The notes under the pieces were generated by a model. That model did no database searches. It saw nothing but the letters and a program-made list of their open reading frames with translations, and was not told the origin of the DNA. Shown piece after piece: positions 11,148 to 24,040 of a DNA stretch of 64,000 nt; the stretch's first letter is position 1, and every line of letters begins with the position of its first letter. Origin of the DNA: Bolinopsis microptera (taxonomy: Eukaryota; Ctenophora; Tentaculata; Lobata; Bolinopsidae); the NCBI RefSeq assembly GCF_026151205.1, contig NC_087082.1:7261908-7325907 (forward strand), read 5' to 3'. The translations under genes were made by a program, and so were the position numbers.

Positions 11148-13015
11148 ACTCTTGCTCTTGCTCTTGCTCCTGCTCCCGCTCCTGCTCCTTTTCCTGCTCC
11201 TGCTCCTTTTCCTGCTCCTTTTCTTGCTCCTGCTCCTGCTCCTTTTCTTGCTCCTGCTCCTGCTCCTTTTCCTGCTCCTACTCGATATTGGGATATGGTG
11301 CCAGTCCGGTTTGAAAGCTAATTGGTCGGCTATCAACCGATGATTCAAAGCTGGGGTCTGGTTATATTCTACCTATTCGATTATACATACTTCTGGCTCT
11401 GCCTCATCAAATATTAATCATTGATTATCTCATTAGCCATTTGTTATTTATCGATTATTACTGTTAACCCATTAAAACTATGACGATTTTTTCCCGTTTT
11501 ATGTCTTATATATTTTTGTGGCATTACAAGGGTTACCGATCGAGATGATGTGATCATTTTACGTATACATGGTTTGGTAGCTAGTCTAGTGTCCACTCAT
11601 CAGTGGCCCATTTCTTGTTTCCAATGTAATTCTATGTTGTATAAAATATAAATGTGCAACTTATCGCATCGTACAATATACAATATGCATATGTTTAAAG
11701 ATTACAACTTTGTATTCTATGACGTCTAAGCATCGAACTATATAATATCCTTTGGCTAAATGTTGTTTGTTGTCGACTTGGCATGTGGCAGCCTGCACGG
11801 TTAGAAATGCCGAAGTAAAGTAAATAGTAATTTTAGGCCACTTGATTGTCTTTAGCGATGCCAATACCATGTTTCTACTCAGCTAAGTCTAAATTTGAAA
11901 CGACTAACTTTTCAAGAACTTACTTGTAGATTATCACAGCATACATCAGGATTATGGCTGCGAATGGGGCCCAGACCAAACTTGCAAATCTAGCTGTTCG
12001 AAGCCATGGATTTTTGTAGGAGTTCTGGCAACGATGATAGTTGGGGTAGTACTTCATCTGAAATATATCAGGTTTATTAGAATTTAAGAAGCCAATATAA
12101 TAATGAAACACACAAATAACAAATCAGTATATTCAACTATTGAAAGCATAAAAGAATAATACGTTACTTCTTACAGAGTAACTTTCGCTGTCAGTAACCA
12201 TGGATCCTGCAAACCAGCAGTAAAAGACCAGTTGAGGCAACCACACGGCTACACAGATTCCTATACAAACCCACTTCGTGAAAAAAGTTCTGTGCATGAA
12301 GGGTCGTGAGATGGCCACCACACGGTCAATTGTCAGAGCTACCATGCAAGGACAGTTCGAATAACTGGAAATTTTAAACGTTAGAATTAGTCTGTGATGA
12401 GTTGTCGAACAATTGTGGACTAGAATCAATATAATTAATTATAATCAATAAATAACTTCAACTAGAAAAGTAAGAAAGGCCAGCTTACCTTACGAGATTC
12501 ATGATATGGAGATAAGCTGAACACCATCCATTCTCTGTTCCATTAACGAACCCGATAAAAATCGGATCTATTATCCCCAGGCCTCGAAAAAAACCGACCA
12601 TTGCAATGAGCCAATCGCTGATAGCCAAGTTGAATATGAAAAATTTCTGAAATATGACGATATAAGGTTCATATATAATATTTCTATTAAACATCATTCA
12701 TTTATTCGTGCATTTAATAATTAGAACCGACTATTTTCTAGCTGGTTACGACCTTTATTGAATATCGTCTTTTATAATTTTAGTTTTCCTGCTCGATATT
12801 AGTTTCGAACTGATTAGACAAGGCGACTATTATCAAATCCTCATCTTACACGTCATGGTCACTGCTTTCAATAATTTTACCTTACATTAAAGATTTTGCT
12901 TGAAAAGTTTCAGTGTCACCTGGTTGCTGAGATGGACTTTTCCTTTGAGTATAACGAACATAACGATCATGTTCAGTAAAATACCACAGAAACTGATGGC
13001 TACCAAAACACCACC
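9423..13015 (-). CDS. Class A (rhodopsin-like) orphan GPCR, unit 1
   Basis: Five in-phase exons were reconstructed: 12920-13015 (TM1, [18 protein letters not shown]), 12489-12646 (TM2, [11 protein letters not shown]), 12175-12364 (TM3-4, [17 protein letters not shown] and [13 protein letters not shown]), 11924-12057 (TM5, [16 protein letters not shown]) and 9423-9810 (TM6-7 and tail). TM3 ends in DRV in place of DRY, TM6 carries CWFP, and TM7 carries DPLVY in place of NPxxY. No lysine occupies the opsin retinal position, so an opsin is unlikely. The tail is rich in Ser/Arg/Lys. Third cytoplasmic loop is very short ([14 protein letters not shown]). The N-terminal exon was not identified; a conserved candidate open frame lies at ~13366-13644. 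The ~2.1 kb intron between TM5 and TM6 holds a transposon and a hexamer array. Ligand unknown. Confidence 0.85.
9838..10714 (+). mobile_element. TA-flanked TIR element, CCTTATCGG family
   Basis: Ends are CCTTATCGGACCTTATTTGG and CCAAATAAGGTCCAATAAGG with TA on both sides. The matching intron position in unit 2 (16524-16543) is empty and reads as a single uninterrupted site, which proves insertion after the duplication. Sub-terminal repeats of GAACGGACATTA line both ends; no open frame was recognised. Confidence 0.8.
10947..11034 (+). mobile_element. 88-bp mini-element with 8-bp target duplication
   Basis: Flanked by AAGTTCCT at 10939-10946 and 11035-11042. Unit 2 has the empty site with one AAGTTCCT. 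Ends TACCTG and CAGTAAC are imperfect inverted repeats. Eight-base duplications suggest a hAT-type non-autonomous element. A sister copy is at 13961-14040 and a decayed one near 61245-61275. Confidence 0.75.
11062..11281. repeat. CTGCTC hexamer array, impure (unit 1)
   Basis: About 37 hexamers, pure for the first ~80 bases then interrupted by CTTGCT and CCTTTTC variants. It lies in the TM5-TM6 intron of the GPCR gene. Open frames reading poly-Leu or Ser-Arg across it are artefacts, because the flanking exons join in phase without it. Confidence 0.9.
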
Positions 13016-13960
13016 CTGTAACAAAATTGTGGTTATATAATATTATTATTAACTGATGTAATTTATATGAATGTAACCGTTTTATTTTTAGTGTGCTCGC
13101 TTTAACAACAGAAATGACCTCTTGAAATGTTAAACTATAATAGGAAATAATACAGTAGTGTTAGATTATATTGAAAAATAGGGTAAAGCCGTATAGTACA
13201 TACATATTACATTGCGATGAAACCTACATTGCGATCAGCGATGAAACCTGCGATGAAATGCCGCGCATTTAATACAGGCGTACCTTTATATTATATAATA
13301 TAGGCGCGGCATTTCATCGCAGTTTTCATCGCAATAAAGTTTAATTGCAATGTAATATGTATGAACTACGGCTTAAAGAATGCACAAGGCTTGGAGTTCA
13401 ATACTGAATAGGCATTTGGCCAAATGATTTGGGTTATATAAAAGTATAAATAACGGACATTGACGATGCGAAATGTGCAAATGTTTGGAAAAACTCCTTG
13501 GATACATGAATCCTCTTTTATCTCGAACTCAGCTTTCCCCATTTGTCCTATCAAAGATAAAAACCATATGAATTGAAGTTCATTAATATACAAAAATAAT
13601 AAATCAACGTAAAACTTAAGAAAAACATAACAAACGGTAATCACATAACTTTCTAAAAGATGTCAGCAAGTTCAAAGTCGCGATGCCTAACCATCGGACA
13701 ACGTACAATTTCCCTTTACAGTGAATTTATGAATTGTTATATGTTAATCGGTCTTCAAGAGTCCATTGTTCTCAAAGTTAAAGTTGGCAACTGCCGAGAT
13801 TTCAGGAAGTTGCCAATTCATTGTTTATCGGCCAACTTGAACAAGGGGTGATTTAGCAGACTGGTTCTACAGAACTCTATTAGTATTAGTTATTGTTAAC
13901 GTGGAGAACATTCTAAGCATATTTGTGCAAGTTAATAACACACGAGAGCTCCCTTGAGAG

Positions 13961-14040
13961 TAACCTGGGGACCCCAGGCTATTATGTTCATAGCCGAATA
14001 AAGTTTCGGCGGAATGACAGGCTGAGCGCCGCCCAGTAAC
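13961..14040 (+). mobile_element. 80-bp mini-element, second copy
   Basis: Shares GGACCCCAGGCTATTATGTT and GGCGGAATGACAGGCTGAGC with 10947-11034. Flanked by an exact CTTGAGAG duplication at 13953-13960 and 14041-14048. Absent at the corresponding place in unit 2 (~20150). Confidence 0.75.
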
Positions 14041-14054
14041 CTTGAGAGCTCCCT

Positions 14055-14333
14055 TGATCCCTCTTTTGAGATCACTAACACAGAGGTTCCACAGATTGCT
14101 GGTGTTGTTTACAGGCCCCCTAGTGGTGATATTCAAGATTCACTTGCTGAGCTTGATGTGTTGATGAAATTCCTGCCGTCTAATAATAATGTAGCCTTGA
14201 CAGGTGACTAACTGACTTCAGTGTTAATATTTAGGCCCATGAGGAACGAAACATATCTGAATTTGAACAAAATATCTACAGTAACAATTTAATCATTTTG
14301 ATATCGATTGCCACCCATGCCAAGCGGTAAATC
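14055..14333 (+). mobile_element. LINE endonuclease fragment between the two units
   Basis: The plus strand encodes AGVVYRPPSGDIQDSLAEL and NNNVALTGD, the sugar-phosphate contact strand and the GD catalytic motif of a CR1/L2/Jockey-type LINE endonuclease. It then breaks by stop and frameshift, with a further recognisable stretch ERNISEFEQNIYSNNLI in another frame. It occupies the junction between the duplicated units and is a short relic. Confidence 0.7.
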
Positions 14334-14673
14334 AATAACTTGATAATGATTGATATTATGTTGACACTTAAATGAGTTGTGATGCATGTAAAATAACAAA
14401 ATTGAATTTGATGAACCTGCTACATTTTTCTTTTTTTCCCTCAAATTTTAAATATTGAATATTTTTAATTTATCATTAATAATTATGATAATGATATCTT
14501 TAGGGGGTGCACGATAAAAATAAACTTGCTCGGATTTTTAAAATTTTTGTATCATTGTTTTCTAGAGACTGTGAGAATTTTCACAGTACCAAAATTGTTA
14601 TACCTTTTTGGAAAGATCAGTGAGTTTCGCCTAGGTGCCATATTTGATGGTGCGCGGCTTTTTGAGCGCAAAG
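14290..14673 (-). repeat. Inverted copy of the 8395-8990 repeat
   Basis: Reverse complement of sequence at 8770-8990 followed by 8395-8545, missing the intervening partial duplication. It sits between the duplicated GPCR units, immediately left of the point where direct homology with unit 1 resumes at 14674. Confidence 0.7.
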
Positions 14674-14881
14674 ATGTAGCAGGTTCATCAAGTTCAATTT
14701 TGTTATTTTATACATGCATCACGACTCATTTAAGTGTCAACATAATATCAATCATTATCAAGTTATTGATTTACCGCAACTGTCCTCATTTAAAAATGTA
14801 TATCTTGTGGGTCGACGTTGGATGAGATAGCTATATCATTCCAATCAAAGAAATTGTATTTGTCTAGTTGGTGCAAAATTC

Positions 14882-15003
14882 TTCACATAGCCATGTGCCT
14901 ACGCGTACTGCGTGACGCGCTTGTTTCACAAGTAGGATAGGACCTCTTTGCCGCCTCCGGCGGTCGCGCGCTACTGCAAGCGAGAGGGCTCTGGTTAGAG
15001 CAA
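14882..15003. mobile_element. 122-bp insertion with 8-bp target duplication
   Basis: Flanked by CAAAATTC at 14874-14881 and 15004-15011; unit 1 has one CAAAATTC and no insert (~9090). It is GC-rich (CCGCCTCCGGCGGTCGCGCG). Its right end GAGGGCTCTGGTTAGAGCAA recurs in reverse at ~58582-58602, showing that it is a family. The GGTTAGAGC string resembles a tRNA A-box region, but this is weak. Confidence 0.65.
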
Positions 15004-15266
15004 CAAAATTCTAATAATAATTTACCAGTCCGTTAAGTTTGAATATGGAGGACTTCGAGCTGCTTCGACGCGCCGCGCATATTATCATGCCTGCTCGGCT
15101 GCTCCTGTTAACGAGATAGCCGCAGAGCTACGATCTGGAAAGGGTTGGCACGATCGTCAATCAAGTTTGATGAATCGTAAACTCATGAAAGATGGCTCCT
15201 TTACTCCTCAGCATAGAATTTGCGGTGTCGAGATGACTCGACTTCCAACATTAACGAAAACAATTA

Positions 15267-16060
15267 CCTTACTCGGGATTATTACGACGGGTTTATTAAC
15301 GACCGGTTAAAATATGGTTCGGGAAAAATATGGCGAAATTGCTCAAAACCCACCACATTTTCCCGGTCGCCATTTTACCGGTGTCCAACCTTTCAATTTT
15401 AGATTCACAAATTTTGTCTCAGATGTAAATTTCCTTATTAGAGATAAGCAAGTTTAGAAATTTTCGCATTGCTAAAACTTGTGAAACAAGTCGAATTATC
15501 AATAATTGTTGAAAGTAGACAGAAATAATGACTCGTGGTTAATCAAACTAGATGGAAAATAATTTTTAACATTTGAAGCGTAACAACCAGATCGATATTA
15601 AGATAAAGGGAGAGCTGTTTAGTCTTCCAATAAGTTGTAATCATCTTCGTTATCTTCATCTGGATCATCCCTTTCATCAGTTTTAATTAATTCAAGTTTT
15701 AATTTAACTGTTTCTTTTACTTTGAGTCCTATTTCATTATGTAGAGATAATCAATACCTAAGAAATTAAAAATTGGCCTATTTAAATCAAATTTGACAAT
15801 AAGGACAAGAATTGGGCAAAAAGGTGAATTTTTTGCAATTTTAGCCAAATGAAGTCGAAAAACCTACAACAAGTGTCCCAATAGTCTTCTTTAGTGAATA
15901 TAAGACAACGATTAAAATATGAGCACCCATACCCCTTGGGAACCCTAAAAGCTGAGTAGGCGGGTTAATTAACGACCGGTGAAAATGTGGTTCGGGAAAA
16001 ATATGGCGAAATTACCCTAAACCCACCACTTTATCCCGGTCATAATAATCCCGAGTAAGG
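15267..16060 (+). mobile_element. CCTTACTCGGG family element, copy C
   Basis: Complete copy with both terminal repeats. The empty site in unit 1 (near 9352-9362, CAATTAATTAGT) contains one TA where this copy has TA at each end, which establishes a 2-bp TA target duplication for the family. It keeps the acidic tail of the family open frame near 15625-15680 on the minus strand. Confidence 0.85.
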
Positions 16061-16121
16061 TAATTAGTATGCATATTTTCATGCTTTAGATTGTTAGGCA
16101 AAATAATTGTTAATAAATCAA

Positions 16122-19256
<3,135 letters not shown>

Positions 19257-20168
19257 CTGTAACAAAATTGTGGTTATATAATATTATTATTAACTGATGT
19301 AATTTATCTGAATGTAACCGTTTCATTTTTAGTGTGCTCGCTTCAACAACAGAAATGACCTCTGGAAATCTTAAACTATAATAGAAAATAATACAGAATT
19401 GTTAGATTATATTGAAAAATAGGGTAAAGCCGTATAGTACATACATATTACATATTACATTGCGATGAAACCTACATTGCGATCAGCAATGAAATGCCGC
19501 GCATTTATACAGGCGTACCTTTATATAGGCGCGGCATTTCATCGCAGTTTTCATCGCGATGTAATAACTAATATATATGAACTACGGCTTAAAGAATGTG
19601 TAAGGCTTGGAGTTCAATACTGAATAGTCATTTGGGTTATATAAATAACGGACATTGACGATTCGAAATGTGCATATGTTTGGAAAAACTCCTTGGATAC
19701 ATGAATCCTCTTTTATCTCGAACTCAGCTTTCCCCATTTGTCCTATCAAAGATAAAAACCATATGAATTGAAGTTCATTAATATACATTTTTTTGGACAA
19801 ATATTTCAAAAATAATAAATCAACGTAAAACTTAAGAAAAACATAACAAACGGTAATCACATAACTTTCTAAAAGATGTCAGCAAGTTCAAAGTCGCGAT
19901 GCCTAACCATCGGACAACGTACAATTTCCATTTACAGTGAATTTATGAATTTTTAAATTTTAATCGGTCTTCAAGAGTCCATTGTTCTTAAAGTTGGCAA
20001 CTGCCGAGATTTCATGAAGTTGCCAATTCATTGTTTATCGGCCAACCTGAACAAGGGGTGATTTAGCAGACTGGTTCTACAGAACTCTATTTACTATTAG
20101 TTATTGTTAACGTGGAGAACATTCTAAGCATATTTGTGAGTTGATAACACACGAGAGCTCCCTTGATC

Positions 20169-20473
20169 ATTTATAATTGTTCTAAAAGTTGGTCTTATAC
20201 TTGATAGATTGTTTTTAGAACTTTTATTCAAACCAGCCTCAAAATGATAAACGGCCTTTTATTGACGAAACAGTCGATCATCCTAATTAATTAAATTCAC
20301 ATCAAACCAAGTTTCTGTGAAGTAGTATAATATAGTAAGTGTAACATAAAATAAAAGTCTCCACATGTCTGCTGTGTCTACATGCAGCAAGTAACCAGTG
20401 CTGCACTGTTATTCTAACTGTTATAATAACTGCATTGTATTTATCCTGAATAACGATATGACACATTAGTTTG
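20169..20473. other. Intergenic, no gene seen
   Basis: Beyond the right end of the duplication. A 157-codon open frame on the minus strand across 20302-20775 overlaps the plus-strand exon at 20474-20592 and has no family support. Upstream exons of the plus-strand gene may lie here. Confidence 0.4.
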
Positions 20474-21803
20474 CTAATTGGTAATTGCCCGCCCATGTCT
20501 CCCATGAATCTTATTGGACTGGACCTGTTTTTGAGTGTGGAATGCAGCTGTGAAGGAGAGTACCACGAGAGCACGTGTGAGATACAGTCAAGGTAAGACC
20601 CTCTCCGTATGAATAATATAATTAAATGTCCAATTCGACCAAAAAGCTGAACACAAAACATCAACGATAACAAAATCCGTAGGTTGCCGATAGACTGTCC
20701 CGTGGCTCCTAACCGGTGGCTTATACAATATGGTCGGTTTTTAGTCCGAGATGAACATTTTAATCCCAGCAACAAACCTATTGTTCCTCACAAAAGCTTC
20801 AGGTATGTTTCTATGTTTTTACTCTGTATGTTATCAACTTAACATTAACTGCCTTCGACGCCATTCAAGGGCACATTCAGGCCATTATACCGCCCTCACC
20901 CGCTTCAGAGCTACATTTATCTGCGGTGGATGCGGAATCACACTATTAATCTAATACCGCACTTTTTGCACCATTGACAGTTCTCTGTTCTTCATGACGT
21001 AACATTAAAAACATTGGAAAGAAGAATTATTGTTCAAAATCAAGACAAATTTTGCAGTGACTTTCAATGTTATCGATATTTAAAAAAACAAAAGAGGGTG
21101 ACATTTGGCAAAATAATAAATCCTCAAGCTGTATCACAATCCCTCAACAGATTGAGATTGAGTCACTCTAGTTATGTTTGAATAATATATCCTGCAAATA
21201 TTTGTAATTTTCAGCACAGAAAAGGTGCGGAATCGCACTATTTACACAATATTACCGCACCTACATAATATTGCCTCTGACCCAATTGTCTTACTATACT
21301 AGTCAGGCTGACTAAATATTATCTCCAGAGAGTTTAGGGTTACAGTGAAAAGTCCAGTAAAGAAAAGTTCCAAACAAAGAGCCACGTGTTTTGTTGACGT
21401 GGACCTACCCCAAGTTGCAAAACATTTCATGGACTGGGTGAGCTATAAACTTAGTTGTGGAATATGGCTTTAAACAACACGTGCATAAACGAAAGTTGTT
21501 GTGATCAAAGTTATGGATTTTTAATTTCCCAAGGTTTGAAAATTGAAATTAATATTTTTAGTACATAGTAGTGGCCAAGAAATTAAGCTATCTAACCAAT
21601 TGTAATCTCATGACGTAGTGCTTATGAGTAATACTCATTGAGTATCCATCTCAATAACTAAAAACAGATACATCATTCAGTTAGTAAATGAGCTGGAAAG
21701 GAGTTACGGTAAGATAAAGTACCAGAGAAGACTTCACCTTGTTCTAACGAACCAGCAACGAAGCAGATTGGAGGAATCAAGTCAGGACTTTACTCAATTC
21801 AAG
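20474..21803 (+). CDS. Unrecognised protein, copy 1 (partial gene model)
   Basis: Three consecutive in-phase exons are visible: ~20474-20592 (or from ATG 20495), 21329-21437 and 21681-21803. They encode LFLSVECSCEGEYHESTCEI, then FRVTVKSPVKK and DVDLPQVAKHFMDW, then LVNELERSYGKIKYQRRL. The same order of features occurs in copy 2 at 26910-30994 (VNCGCLGSEHRVSCDL; FNIMVQSP; LPHYANMFVKQ; FIDKITKKYKQDIEYHK), with the same intron position after the W/Q that precedes the LVNE/FIDK exon. The exons are thus supported by homology to each other. The start and the 3' exons were not found. I do not recognise the family. It may be an upstream paralog or an earlier domain of the same gene as copy 2. Confidence 0.6.
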
Positions 21804-23636
21804 GTCAGTATCAGACATACGATTAGTATGAAAGCCGCTTATCAACTTAGCTGAACTTAAGTCTTAAACAGTGCCTGCGATTAAAATTAATGTTATTAAT
21901 TGTGTGACACTTCGGCACGAGACTCACCGTAAATTGCTAGAAATTACAACATTATTACGCTAAAAGCCAGCGTTTCGCGGCTCTGCTATAAATATAATGA
22001 CATTAAGCCTAGACATATGTAATAGCAATTTCCTCACGATGTAAAAACGGGTTTCTTTAAAGCTGGAGATTAAAAACAGCTTAGCTTAGAATCATATCAA
22101 TCGAAATACGCCCATTATGGTATTAGAGTTTACATAGGCGCTATAGTACTATAATTATTATAGTAGGCGCAAAAACAGCCGATCACAATATAAAAGTGAC
22201 AAGTATTCTTAGTCTATGCACGACAGCAGTTTCTTTTACGTGGTGCTTAACAACTGAAAAACGGCTCATATCATTTCGCATGCCAACAAATTATCACGTG
22301 ACTTCGGTTTTTACGGTTTGCAGCCGAACAAAATGGTTTTACATGAACCAAAACACCAACTACTATAACACTTTTCCAACTGATAACTGATCACTAAACC
22401 TTCGACATCCCTTTTTAATTAAACATCTTTAACAGTGTGTAAACTTAACAAAGTAACAGTGATGCTTATCAGTAGCTACGTATACAGACATGGTACCTAT
22501 AATAGACCTGGACTCTTCTATAGTATGTGATATTTGTTAATATTTGTAGTTATTTGTAGTTGACCAATATCCTCTACCGGCTCCCTCTACCTATTTATCT
22601 ACTTATCAGTGAGGGCACCCACAATGGGTACAATAGATGTATTGTCCTCGTCAGCCTATACGTCCACCTGAGGCAACTCCCAATTCAACATAAGCCTGTT
22701 CAACTGATAAACACTCTTATCAGTAGACAGTAGTCAATATAACTACTACTAACTAAACACTCTGACATAATAGTATAATCGCATATAAATAACTCATAAT
22801 TGGCTTTTAAGGGCGTATTACTATAATTAACTTATACTCAGGAACTAATGAATAATGGCGCGACCATGATATAACAAGGACAAAAGAAGATCGCGATTAT
22901 TTAGCCCAAAAATCGCGGCGCCGCGACAAGTCAAACTAGGCAAAATCGCGGTGAATTTGCGGCGAAAGATAATGTATTTGCAGAGCTAAGTTACGGTTGA
23001 AATATTATCAAGTTAGAAAACGGTAAGAGGTACGTGGCTGGTTTTTTCGGTATAGTGCCCACAAAACACTGACGAAGCCCAAGAGCCTAAGTTTTTTAAT
23101 CGTTACACGAATTATGAATTTAGGGATACACTGGTTCGTAGGATTATAGCAATGCGGCTTCTAGTGATAATAGAAAATTATTATAATTATTACGTAAGAA
23201 TTATTATAAAAGTTATGTTTATATAGAAACAAGGAGAGTAACTTACATATTGAGGCACTTTCCTAATTGTACCTATCGAGAATGAATCGGACCGAAAATT
23301 TTCTAAATAGAAATTATTTTCAAAGTTTTTTTGGAAACTACTTTTGTTCATGTTTCATGCTACCCTGATCATACCGAAAAATACTTTTTCGGTCCGTACC
23401 TACATTCGGAAGGCTGTGGATGTGATTAGTTCCATATAATTATAAAGAACGTGATATTTGGCCCTCGGATTTAAAGGATAATGCGCAAATTTGATCCTCA
23501 GAGAACTGGAATAATCGCGAGGATCTGAGAAAATTTGACCTTATGATATAATCAGAACATCTATCATCTATGATACCTATAACCTAAGATCCTCCTTTTT
23601 TGCCACTCAATCATAAGATGTGCTGCAATGGATCTA
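21804..23636. other. Intron or intergenic, nothing recognised
   Basis: AT-rich sequence. Short open frames lack support. It may contain further exons of the gene at 20474-21803. Confidence 0.4.
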
Positions 23637-24040
23637 CCTTATCGGCCATAATTATCACGGACATTACGTTCACGCTGAAGACGTCTGATCTTAGCGTGAA
23701 TAATTATGTCCGTGATGATAATGTCTGTGGCATCAAGGTCCGTGAATAATAAAGTCCGGTAAATATTTCCATTAATTTTAGTGTGCGTGTCCATACAGAT
23801 GCGTAGATATGAGTGTAGCTGATTACTAAATTAGCTTATTAATATACTAGGACAAATATAATCACTCCTCAGTCACATTCTAGAGTTCAGAAAAAGAGTA
23901 AAACAGTTATTAAAAAATCACCAAAAATGTTTACAGTTTTTTGGAAATTTTTTGGCGGCCATGAGCGTGAATAATTATGTCCGTTAAAAATTCGGTCCGT
24001 GAAAAGTTGTCCATGATATTGATAATTATGACCGATAAGG
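23637..24040 (+). mobile_element. 404-bp TA-flanked MITE, CCTTATCGG family
   Basis: Ends CCTTATCGGCCATAATTATC and GATAATTATGACCGATAAGG form inverted repeats bordered by TA. Inner repeats of AATTATGTCCGT and CGTGAATAATTATG fill the ends. Its terminal 9 bases match the element at 9838-10714, so the two are related non-autonomous elements. Confidence 0.75.

Larger units (their letters stand above)
8859..14059. repeat. Tandem duplication unit 1 (GPCR locus)
   Basis: From the string ATGTAGCAGGTTCATCAAG at 8859 to GAGCTCCCTTGATC near 14059 the sequence matches 14674-20168 in the same orientation, introns included. Differences are private transposon insertions, microsatellite length and scattered substitutions. 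A short open frame at 9125-9361 (GKGWHDRQSSLMNRKLMKD) is kept in both units. Part of it resembles a reversed segment near 30420-30470 (shared GCGCGGCGCGTCGAAGC), so it is probably dispersed repeat sequence. Confidence 0.9.

Noticed and set aside
10923-11348. Arg/Ser-rich open frame in unit 1
   Set aside because: Same artefact as in unit 2; intronic hexamer repeat.
9423-13015. Identification of the tandem receptors as opsins
   Set aside because: The TM7 segment ([13 protein letters not shown]) has no lysine at the retinal-binding position.
14941-15003. tRNA gene or tRNA-derived SINE
   Set aside because: Only a GGTTAGAGC string resembles an A box. No cloverleaf or B box could be made.
20302-20775. 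157-codon open frame on the minus strand
   Set aside because: It overlaps a homology-supported plus-strand exon, has no family features and looks like a shadow.
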